NCBI GenBank assembly: GCA_017407765.1
Contig: JAFQVZ010000097.1
Span: forward strand, 1-6,209
Reading direction: 5' to 3'
Length of the DNA: 6,209 bases
Origin: Clostridia bacterium
GTDB taxonomy: Bacteria > Bacillota > Clostridia > Oscillospirales > Butyricicoccaceae
In this document: positions 1 through 5,628 of the stretch, piece after piece
Numbering within the stretch: position 1 is the stretch's first letter
Layout: each line of letters opens with the position of its first letter
Notes under the pieces: generated by a model
The model's input: only the letters and a program-made list of their open reading frames with translations
Told to the model about the DNA's origin: nothing
The model's database searches: none
Made by a program: the position numbers and the translations under genes

Positions 1-2
1 AG

Positions 3-2546
3 ACTCCCACTGAAGTAGAGCTGACTTTTATTTACGGAGGAAAAGAATATACCGTAAAACGAAGTCCGGAATACGACCGCCCTTCCAGACGAGGTGACGG
101 AATGACCACACAGAAGGCTGAAGCACAGCTCATACGTCCCGATGGCAGTGTGGTCACAAAGATACGTGAAGTCGACAAGGCGGTGCAGGAGATATTGGGG
201 ATCGACCGCGATCAGTTCTCACAGATAGCTATGATATCGCAGGGAGATTTCCGCGAACTGCTTTTTGCCGGAACTCAGAAAAGGCAGGAGATATTCCGCG
301 AGATATTCCGAACCGGCCGCTATCAGCAGCTGCAGGAAAGGCTTAAAGCCGACTCGGCCGAGCTTTCACGCCGGAGAGATGAAGCCCAAAGCAGCCTTGC
401 ACAGTATATCCGGGGGACCCAGTGTCCTGAAGGCAGTGAATATGCCTTGAAGCTGGATGAGGCAAAGGTAGGTCAGCTTCTTATAGGAGATACGGTGGAG
501 CTTATAGAAAATATAATCGAGGCTGATGAGGCAAGCGAAAAAAGCCTTATGGCCGCCCTTGAAAATACAGAGCTTAGCATTTCCCGGGCTTCGGCGCTGC
601 TTGTCAGGGCGGAAGAGTATGCTAAAGCGGAGGAGGAGCTCAGCAGGACACAGTCCGGCATTGAAAAACAGGCGGCCCTCAGGGATTCGCTTTATGAAGC
701 GTTTGAACGCGAAAAGGCCAGAAAACCTGAAAGGGATGCCATCGAGCAGGAACTGGCAAAGCTTGAAACACAAATGGAGAGCTACGACCGCCTCGATTCT
801 CTGCTGAAAGAACTGAAGGAAACAAAGGGCGTTATCGAAAGAGATACGGGCAGAAGCCAGGTGCTTGAGAAGAGTACGGAAATACTGACAAAGGAGATAG
901 AATATAATAAAGCCCGACATAAGGAGCTGGGATCGGCGGGTGAGCAGCGCGAAAGAATAAAGCATGAAAAAGAGCAGCTGGAGCAGCGTTATTCCGCGCT
1001 GCAGAATCTTTATAAGGACATACGGGACTACAGCGCCGTCTGCGGTCAGCTGAGGCAGGCTCAGGAGTCCTATGCTGCGTCGATGCGGGAAGCCGAGGGA
1101 CTCAGAGAGAGATACAACAGCCTAAATAAAGCATTTCTCGACGAGCAGGCCGGGATCCTTGCACAGACTCTTGAAGAAGGCAGGCCATGCCCGGTCTGCG
1201 GTTCGGTGCATCATCCCGATATAGCCAGGCCTTCAGCCAAGGCTCCTACAAAAGAAGAGCTGGAGAAACATAAGATTTTGTGGGAAAAGGCACGCGAAAA
1301 GGCCGACAGCGAAAGCGCCCGGGCCGGAGAGATCAGAGGGCGTGCTGCAGGAGCTCAGGCAGCGCTTAAAGCTCAGGCTGATGCTCTGCTTGGCGAATGT
1401 GAACTCAAAGATGTCCCGGAAAAGGTCAGAGCCGAGGGCACTCAGGTCAAAGAACGTATAGATAAGGCTGCCGAGTCAATTGCCTTTGAAGAAAAGAAGA
1501 TCATAGACCGGGAGAGGCTTGAAAAAGAGATAGCGGGTAAAGAAAAGGAGCTTGCCGACAAGCACAAGAAGCTTGCCGAGCTGCGTGAGGCTATAGCGTC
1601 GTTTTTGGCTTTTTCGGAAGGGCTGGACCGTCAGATATCCGACCTTCGTTTGGAACTCGCCTTTGAAAGCAAGGCTGCGGCAGCAGAGCATAAGCTTGCC
1701 AGAGAAAGGGTAAGACGCGAGCTTACAGATTCCCTTGAAAAGGCACAAGCGGCATTTTCGGAATGTGAAAAGGAAATAGCTTTGCTTAACGGCAAGGCCG
1801 GACAGCTGAAGCTTCAGCTTGAGCAGGGGTGCGATATTGATGCCGATAAAGAAGCAGCTGAGAAAAATGCACTTTTGGCTGACAAGCAGCATATTATCGC
1901 ATCGCAGAAACAGATCCATGCGAGACTTGAGGCAAACAGGATCGCTCTTTCCAATATCAGAGCAAAGACCGGCGACCTGGCACATATAGACCGGCAGTGG
2001 AGCATGATAAGTTCGCTTTCCAATACTGCCAACGGCAGAGTCAGCGGAAAAGAAAAAGTCATGCTTGAAACCTATGTCCAGATGGCTTATTTTGACCGGA
2101 TTATCGAAAGAGCAAATATTCGATTCAGCTCTATGACGGGGGGACAGTATAACCTCAGACGCCGCCGCGAGCCGGCACAGAACCGAAGCCAGAGCGGACT
2201 TGAGCTGGATGTTATCGATCACTATAATGGAACAACGCGCAGCGTAAGCTCGCTTTCGGGCGGCGAAGCTTTTAAGGCGTCTCTGTCGCTGGCATTGGGG
2301 CTTGCCGATGAAGTTCAGGCATCTGCGGGAGGAATAAGACTTGACACTATGTTTATCGACGAGGGCTTCGGCACACTTGATGACGAATCGCGCAGGCAGG
2401 CGATACAGACGCTTAGCGGACTTGCCGAGGGCAACAGATTGGTGGGCATAATCTCACATGTAGCCGAGCTAAAAGATAAGATAGATAAGCAGATAGTGGT
2501 CAGAAAAGAAAAGACCGGCGGCAGCAAGGCCGTTATCATATCCTGA
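3..2546 (+). CDS. sbcC: SbcC, ATPase subunit of the SbcCD exonuclease (5' end missing)
   Basis: SbcC is the SMC/Rad50-like ATPase that pairs with the SbcD nuclease; the complex degrades DNA ends and opens hairpins in the cytoplasm during repair. The reading frame is open from position 3, giving 847 visible residues. Codons before the ATG at 102 already encode the conserved strand region (TEVELTF, YTVKRSPEY), so that ATG is not the start; by family comparison about 75 residues, including Walker A, lie before the window. Visible motifs, counted from position 3: Q-loop ISQGDF (Gln at 240-242, residue 80), zinc-hook CPVC (1188-1199, residues 396-399), ABC signature LSGGE (2253-2267), Walker B and D-loop FIDEGFGTLD (2352-2381), and the switch His in ISH (2457-2459). 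Long charged heptad-like coiled coils (roughly residues 110-385 and 415-690) flank the hook. No frameshift or missing motif is seen. sbcD is expected just upstream. No clear terminator follows the stop codon. Confidence 0.96.
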   Translation, partial: TPTEVELTFIYGGKEYTVKRSPEYDRPSRRGDGMTTQKAEAQLIRPDGSVVTKIREVDKAVQEILGIDRDQFSQIAMISQGDFRELLFAGTQKRQEIFREIFRTGRYQQLQERLKADSAELSRRRDEAQSSLAQYIRGTQCPEGSEYALKLDEAKVGQLLIGDTVELIENIIEADEASEKSLMAALENTELSISRASALLVRAEEYAKAEEELSRTQSGIEKQAALRDSLYEAFEREKARKPERDAIEQELAKLETQMESYDRLDSLLKELKETKGVIERDTGRSQVLEKSTEILTKEIEYNKARHKELGSAGEQRERIKHEKEQLEQRYSALQNLYKDIRDYSAVCGQLRQAQESYAASMREAEGLRERYNSLNKAFLDEQAGILAQTLEEGRPCPVCGSVHHPDIARPSAKAPTKEELEKHKILWEKAREKADSESARAGEIRGRAAGAQAALKAQADALLGECELKDVPEKVRAEGTQVKERIDKAAESIAFEEKKIIDRERLEKEIAGKEKELADKHKKLAELREAIASFLAFSEGLDRQISDLRLELAFESKAAAAEHKLARERVRRELTDSLEKAQAAFSECEKEIALLNGKAGQLKLQLEQGCDIDADKEAAEKNALLADKQHIIASQKQIHARLEANRIALSNIRAKTGDLAHIDRQWSMISSLSNTANGRVSGKEKVMLETYVQMAYFDRIIERANIRFSSMTGGQYNLRRRREPAQNRSQSGLELDVIDHYNGTTRSVSSLSGGEAFKASLSLALGLADEVQASAGGIRLDTMFIDEGFGTLDDESRRQAIQTLSGLAEGNRLVGIISHVAELKDKIDKQIVVRKEKTGGSKAVIIS

Positions 2547-2587
2547 GCAGAAGCCTGCGGCAGTTTGATCCCATAAAAGGACGGCTA

Positions 2588-2616
2588 TAGACACATCTAT
2601 ATATTTATGATAGAAT
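2588..2616 (+). promoter_or_regulatory. Sigma-A-type promoter of the YcxB-like gene
   Basis: A -35 box TAGACA (2588-2593, 5 of 6 matches) and a -10 box TAGAAT (2611-2616, 5 of 6) are separated by exactly 17 bp. Transcription would begin near 2622-2624, leaving a leader of about 20 nt with the ribosome binding site. It lies 41 bp after the sbcC stop and would let the next gene be expressed independently, although read-through from sbcC is also possible because no terminator lies between them. Confidence 0.6.
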
Positions 2617-2630
2617 GTATAAAAATATGT

Positions 2631-2637
2631 AGAGGTG
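2631..2637 (+). promoter_or_regulatory. Ribosome binding site that fixes the YcxB-like start
   Basis: AGAGGTG sits 5 nt before the ATG at 2643. An in-frame ATG at 2607 has no such site and lies inside the predicted promoter, upstream of the expected transcription start, so 2643 is the better start. Confidence 0.7.
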
Positions 2638-2642
2638 CAGAC

Positions 2643-3155
2643 ATGGAGTTTACGTTCAGGACGGTATATGACCAGAAGGCCACAACCGCTATGGCCAGGG
2701 CCCTGAGAAAGACAATAAGAAAAAAACACAGCCGCCGCAGCCATGTTTTTGGCTGGATCGTGGTCGTTCTGGCGATTATGTTGATGATATCCGCGGGTAT
2801 CAGGTTTGACGCAAGAACGATCGTTACCGGTGGAGCAGTTGCCTTCCTGCTTGCGGCACTCGTATGGGAAGACCGAATCAACGGATGGGTAGCACGCAAA
2901 AGGATGCTGCCCGGAATGAGTGACAACACTTCTGTTTTTGGTGATGAAGGATACCACACCGAAAACCCGGTCGGAAAGACCGACTGGAGCTATGGGAATA
3001 TTGATGTCATAGCGGAAGACGATGATTATTTTGCATTCATATTTGGCAAAAACCATGCACAGGTGTATGATAAAAGTTCGATATCGGGCGGAACTGCCGA
3101 TGAGTTCAGAACCTTTATCAAGGAAAAAACAGGACTTGAGGTCAATAAAATATAA
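2643..3155 (+). CDS. YcxB-like small membrane protein
   Basis: The product has 170 residues and is probably an integral membrane protein of the YcxB-like group, whose biochemical role is not known. A basic N-terminal stretch (about residues 18-34, rich in Arg and Lys) precedes two hydrophobic helices (about 35-53 and 57-75). With both termini probably cytoplasmic, the helices would form a hairpin. The C-terminal soluble half (about 95-170) shows the YcxB pattern: a short strand around VFGDEGY, a WSYGNIDVIAEDDDYFAFIF segment (residues 115-134), and an EFRTFIKEK helix near the end. The usual N-terminal segment resembles the family start (EFTFRTVYD). It follows sbcC in the same direction but has its own promoter, and a strong hairpin ends the unit, so it is probably monocistronic. 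The family call rests on pattern recognition; no function is claimed. Confidence 0.75.
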   Translation: MEFTFRTVYDQKATTAMARALRKTIRKKHSRRSHVFGWIVVVLAIMLMISAGIRFDARTIVTGGAVAFLLAALVWEDRINGWVARKRMLPGMSDNTSVFGDEGYHTENPVGKTDWSYGNIDVIAEDDDYFAFIFGKNHAQVYDKSSISGGTADEFRTFIKEKTGLEVNKI

Positions 3156-3158
3156 TGG

Positions 3159-3188
3159 AAGCTCCCGAACCGAGGTTCGGGAGCTTTT
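3159..3188 (+). terminator. Intrinsic terminator between convergent genes
   Basis: A perfect 12-bp inverted repeat (3159-3170 with 3175-3186) encloses a CGAG loop and runs into TTTT (3185-3188). It begins 3 nt after the YcxB-like stop and ends 1 nt before the stop codon of the minus-strand LRR gene. On the plus strand it is a good rho-independent terminator with a short U-tract. On the minus strand the stem is the same but the following tract (TTCCATTATATT) is poor, so termination in that direction is plausible but weaker. Confidence 0.85.
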
Positions 3189-3189
3189 G

Positions 3190-3672
3190 CTATTCACAGG
3201 TGCTGTATTCGCGGTAGGGGAGCTGCTCTTCTCTGGCATATTCGGCGGTTTTCGAGCCTTTAGGCACGAAAAGACATATATTTGGGCAGCCGATAAAGGT
3301 ATCTTCGGCAAAATCTGTGTTGCCTCCTTCAAAGATCACGGTTTCGAGGCCGCTGCACCATGCGAATGCCGTGGGAAGAACTGCGTATACATTCTGGGGT
3401 ATCACCACTCGGGTAAGGGATGGGCAGAACTCAAATGCGCCCTCGCATATCTCATCAAGGTCGTTGTTCAGCACGATTTCTTTAAGAGAACCGCACAGGC
3501 AGAAGGCGCCATATTGTATGCTTCTTAAACCTTTGGGGAAGATCACTTTTTCGATGTCGCTGCGTTCAAGGAAAGTGTTGATCCCGATTGTGTGTACGCC
3601 TTCGGGGATGGTGATGCAGCCTCCGGGGCCATCGTATCCTTCGAGGATGCCGTCTTTGATCATAAAGTTCAT
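3190..3672 (-). CDS. Short BspA-type leucine-rich-repeat protein, paralogue of its upstream neighbour
   Basis: The product has 160 residues and is made almost entirely of LRR_5/BspA-type repeats, with no catalytic motif. The IP/FP-type strand positions fall at residues 22, 45, 68, 91 and 114, an exact 23-residue period, and cysteines recur at 60, 83, 106 and 129 in the AFxxC turn. An N-terminal cap (MNFMIKDGIL, GYDGPGG) and a typical C-terminal cap (VPKGSKTAEYAREEQLPY, residues 136-153) complete the solenoid, so it looks whole rather than truncated. There is no signal peptide, membrane segment or sorting signal, so it is probably cytoplasmic. The ATG at 3672 is preferred because AAGGAG (3682-3687) lies 9 nt upstream; a TTG at 3702 overlaps the neighbour's stop, and the Met at 3663 is too far from the site. 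It is the second gene of a two-gene unit. Such solenoids usually bind proteins or other ligands, but no partner can be named. Confidence 0.85.
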   Translation of the reverse strand: MNFMIKDGILEGYDGPGGCITIPEGVHTIGINTFLERSDIEKVIFPKGLRSIQYGAFCLCGSLKEIVLNNDLDEICEGAFEFCPSLTRVVIPQNVYAVLPTAFAWCSGLETVIFEGGNTDFAEDTFIGCPNICLFVPKGSKTAEYAREEQLPYREYSTCE

Positions 3673-3681
3673 GTTTCTTTT

Positions 3682-3687
3682 CTCCTT
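3682..3687 (-). promoter_or_regulatory. Ribosome binding site that fixes the short LRR gene start
   Basis: On the minus strand AAGGAG lies 9 nt before the ATG at 3672, within the 26-nt gap after the upstream LRR gene. It gives the short gene its own initiation signal and rules against the longer TTG-started reading. Confidence 0.75.
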
Positions 3688-3698
3688 ATCGGGTAAAA

Positions 3699-5465
3699 TC
3701 AATATGTTATGCAGGGGATATCATTCTGCATAGCATAACTTTCGGCAAACGAGCCTTTGGGAGCTTTGATGGTCAGATTGTCGCTTTCGGAAAAGGCGCG
3801 CTGAATGGCAGTTACGCTTGCGGGAAGGGTGATCTCCCTGAGATTGGGGCAATTACAGAATGAAAAGCTGCCGAGGGTCGTGACACCCTCAGGTATCTCT
3901 ATTCGGGTGAGTGATTCACAGTAGGCAAAGGCAAAGCTGTCTATGACAGTCACCTTTGAGGGGATGGTTATTTCGCTGAGAGATTTACAGAGGTGGAAGG
4001 TGCCGCTGGGGATCTTCGTGACGTCGTGAGGGATATTTACGGTTCTGAGATTGATGCATCCGGCAAAGGCGGCCGAGCCAAGGTCGGTCAAGGTATAGGG
4101 AAGTCCGATCGCTTCGATGGTTTCGTTTCCTCTGAAGATCTCGGGCTTAAGAGCGGTGACGGTGCTCTTGCCCACCATGGCCGGGATGTCAGCTGTTTTT
4201 TGAAAGCCGAGATATTTTGTTATGGTGACTCCGGTGCTGTTCTTTTCATAGCTCCAGTGTTTTTTTATCTCGGAAACCGGGACCAGGCCCGTCATAAGGG
4301 CCTGCATCTGTCTTTTAAACTCGCGCTCAGGGTCGGGAGGGCCGAAGGTCCTTCTCTGATATTCAAGAAGAACGGCCTTGAGCTGGTTATCGTCATTCTG
4401 CTCGGCAGCCTCCAGCATAAGGTCTACGTCGTTTTCTTTGAGGAGCTTATATTCAGTGAGGAACTGAAGGATCAGAGGCTCTTTTATGCCGGCATCGCGA
4501 AAGAAAGATTTGAAATGTTTGATATAATTTATATTCTGCTGAAAGACCTCAGGGTCATAGTCACGGCCGAGAGTGGTGTTTATCATAAAACCACAGACGG
4601 CCATTTTTTTGTTCTGGCGGGGAATTGAGGTGAGGGGCAGATAGGGGGCAAAGATGAGCATCTCGCTTTCGCCAAAGGCATCGGCATCAATTTCGGCAGT
4701 TTTGCTTAGTATCGTAAGAGTATGAAGGGCAGGGCAGCCTGCAAAGGCGCTGCGGCCGATAAAACTGACAGTTTCGGGAAACTCCAGCGACTGAAGGCTG
4801 TGGCAGAAAGCAAAAGCCATAGGCTGGATTCGTTCAAGTTTATGGGGGAGGGTGACCTCACGGAGCTCATAACACTTTTTGAAGAGTCCGTATGGGATAT
4901 AAGTGAGTTTTTCGGGCATTATGACCGTTTCCAGCGAGGCACAGCTTTCAAAGGCATTGGGGTGAAGAGTGGTGACCGAACTGGGAATGAGCACATGGAA
5001 CTCGCAGCGGCAGTTCAGAAAAGCCTGTTCACCGATCTCCTTGAGGCCATCGGGAAGGTTGATTGTCAGAAGACTTGAGCAGTTGGCAAAGGCCTGCTCG
5101 CCAATGGATATGAGGCCGGTAGGAAGCTCGGCCATAGTGAGTCGTCTGCAGTTGATAAAAGCCTGAGCGCCGATGGTCCTGACGCTTTTAGGGATGTCTA
5201 TCTTTTTAAGAGCGCGGCATCCGGCAAATGTACCCTGGCCGATCTCTTTAAGGCCATCGGGAAGGTTGATCGATTTGAGGGAAGAGCAGCCCCAAAAAGA
5301 TTCCGATTCAATGGATGTTACCGTGTTTGGGAGGGTGATATCGGTGATATCATCGCGTTTATAGAAGGCTGTATTGCTTACGGTGGTAACGCCATGGGGG
5401 ACGATCACTTTAGGGCCTTTTCCGTAATAGCGAAGAAGAACATTGTTCTTAATATGAAAGCTCAT
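3699..5465 (-). CDS. Large two-solenoid BspA-type leucine-rich-repeat protein
   Basis: The product has 588 residues with no catalytic motif recognised. An N-terminal cap (about 1-21) leads into a first LRR_5 block whose LP/IP positions fall every 23 residues from 22 to 252. It closes with an AFGESEMLIFAP cap (263-274). A non-repeat helical region follows (about 303-392, including ILQFLTEYKLL and AVLLEYQRR). A second cap-like start (about 412-430, TKYLGF and DIPAMV) opens block two, with LP/IP positions at 455, 478, 501, 524 and 547, and an AFSESDNLTIKAP cap continuing to PKGSFAESYAMQNDIP. Cysteines recur every 23 residues (60 to 244 and 470 to 539). No signal peptide, membrane helix, LPXTG or dockerin is seen, so a cytoplasmic location is inferred, unlike classical surface BspA. 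The ATG at 5465 has AAGGAG (5474-5479) 8 nt upstream. It is co-directional with the short LRR paralogue 26 nt downstream. Role unknown; protein-protein binding is the general expectation for the fold. Confidence 0.9.
   Translation of the reverse strand: MSFHIKNNVLLRYYGKGPKVIVPHGVTTVSNTAFYKRDDITDITLPNTVTSIESESFWGCSSLKSINLPDGLKEIGQGTFAGCRALKKIDIPKSVRTIGAQAFINCRRLTMAELPTGLISIGEQAFANCSSLLTINLPDGLKEIGEQAFLNCRCEFHVLIPSSVTTLHPNAFESCASLETVIMPEKLTYIPYGLFKKCYELREVTLPHKLERIQPMAFAFCHSLQSLEFPETVSFIGRSAFAGCPALHTLTILSKTAEIDADAFGESEMLIFAPYLPLTSIPRQNKKMAVCGFMINTTLGRDYDPEVFQQNINYIKHFKSFFRDAGIKEPLILQFLTEYKLLKENDVDLMLEAAEQNDDNQLKAVLLEYQRRTFGPPDPEREFKRQMQALMTGLVPVSEIKKHWSYEKNSTGVTITKYLGFQKTADIPAMVGKSTVTALKPEIFRGNETIEAIGLPYTLTDLGSAAFAGCINLRTVNIPHDVTKIPSGTFHLCKSLSEITIPSKVTVIDSFAFAYCESLTRIEIPEGVTTLGSFSFCNCPNLREITLPASVTAIQRAFSESDNLTIKAPKGSFAESYAMQNDIPCITY
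3759..4232 (-). repeat. Second LRR array, 23-residue period
   Basis: These bases encode about residues 412-569 of the large LRR protein. LP/IP positions fall at 455, 478, 501, 524 and 547, and cysteines at 470, 493, 516 and 539. The final unit (ASVTAIQRAF) is again shortened by about two residues before the AP-containing cap. The opening unit before 455 carries about five extra residues (GKSTVTALK region). Confidence 0.8.
4290..4559 (-). other. Helical module between the two LRR arrays
   Basis: This stretch encodes about residues 303-392, which have no LRR pattern. The composition suggests several amphipathic helices: QQNINYIKHFKSFF, EPLILQFLTEYKLL, ENDVDLMLEAAEQ, DNQLKAVLLEYQRR and EFKRQMQALM. 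I recall similar helical segments in other clostridial LRR proteins but cannot name a family. It could be a linker, a dimerisation element or the effector part of the protein. Confidence 0.5.
4644..5402 (-). repeat. First LRR array, 23-residue period
   Basis: These bases encode residues 22-274 of the large LRR protein. Hydrophobic-Pro positions occur at residues 22, 45, 68, 91, 114, 137, 160, 183, 206, 229 and 252 (the first and last degenerate) with no insertion or deletion. Nine cysteines follow the same period from 60 to 244. The last unit is shortened by about two residues and ends in the LxxxAP cap. Confidence 0.85.
5032..5270 (-). repeat. Pair of near-identical 32-bp direct repeats inside the LRR gene
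   Basis: The segments 5032-5063 and 5239-5270 match at 30 of 32 bases, with an uninterrupted 20-base identity at 5044-5063 and 5251-5270. They are 207 bp apart, exactly three 69-bp LRR units. Both encode the peptide INLPDGLKEIG (residues 66-76 and 135-145). The intervening units are far more diverged at DNA level. Confidence 0.8.
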
Positions 5466-5502
5466 TTAAATCTCTCCTTTATTTTATAATTCTTTCATCA
5501 TG

Positions 5503-5533
5503 AGTATAAAACATAGGAGATATTGCCATCCAA
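5503..5533 (-). promoter_or_regulatory. Candidate promoter of the LRR gene pair
   Basis: On the minus strand a TATACT -10 box (5503-5508, 5 of 6) has a weak TTGGAT -35 candidate (5528-5533, 3 of 6) at a long 19-bp spacing. A TATAAA closer to the gene (5483-5488) is an alternative -10 with no better -35. A promoter is expected here because the neighbouring gene is divergent, but the exact site is uncertain. Confidence 0.3.
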
Positions 5534-5568
5534 TAGGCGGTGGAGTTTTGATGTGCATCCGTGGGAGG

Positions 5569-5597
5569 TTGCAAAAAGTTATATTTGGATGTATACT
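5569..5597 (+). promoter_or_regulatory. Promoter of the MATE transporter gene
   Basis: TTGCAA (5569-5574, 4 of 6) and TATACT (5592-5597, 5 of 6) are separated by exactly 17 bp. Transcription would begin near 5603-5604, giving a leader of about 25 nt that includes the GGAG ribosome binding site at 5618-5621. There is no room for a riboswitch or attenuator in this leader. Confidence 0.6.
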
Positions 5598-5628
5598 GTT
5601 AAACGTAAAAGGATTATGGAGTGATAAT

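Noticed and set aside
91..104. GAGGTG followed 5 nt later by ATG at 102, looking like a ribosome binding site and start for sbcC
   Set aside because: The same frame is open upstream and encodes conserved SbcC sequence (TEVELTF, YTVKRSPEY). Starting at 102 would remove the Walker A region, which the enzyme needs. An internal start cannot be excluded but nothing else supports it.
366..965. 199-codon minus-strand open frame opposite sbcC
   Set aside because: It is a shadow of the strongly supported coiled-coil region of sbcC; its hydrophobic translation is what antisense of charged Glu/Lys codons gives.
2547..2575. Possible terminator after sbcC (GCAG/CTGC and CTGC/GCAG pairings)
   Set aside because: Stems are only 4 bp, compete with each other, and no T-tract follows.
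2607..2642. Longer N-terminus for the YcxB-like protein from the ATG at 2607
   Set aside because: That ATG lies within the predicted promoter and lacks a ribosome binding site, and the extra 12 residues do not resemble the family start.
2469..3332. 287-codon open frame on the minus strand across the YcxB-like gene
   Set aside because: It overlaps the end of sbcC, a well-supported promoter and gene, and a perfect terminator hairpin. The translation has no recognisable domain and low-complexity features typical of an antisense shadow.
3993..4628. 211-codon plus-strand open frame inside the large LRR gene
   Set aside because: The opposite strand encodes a perfectly periodic LRR protein. This frame has no ribosome binding site context or recognised domain.
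3190..5465. The LRR pair as a new phage-defence system
   Set aside because: No nuclease, NTPase, TIR, protease or other effector motif is visible in either protein, and sbcC and MATE neighbours are ordinary genes. The context does not justify the claim.
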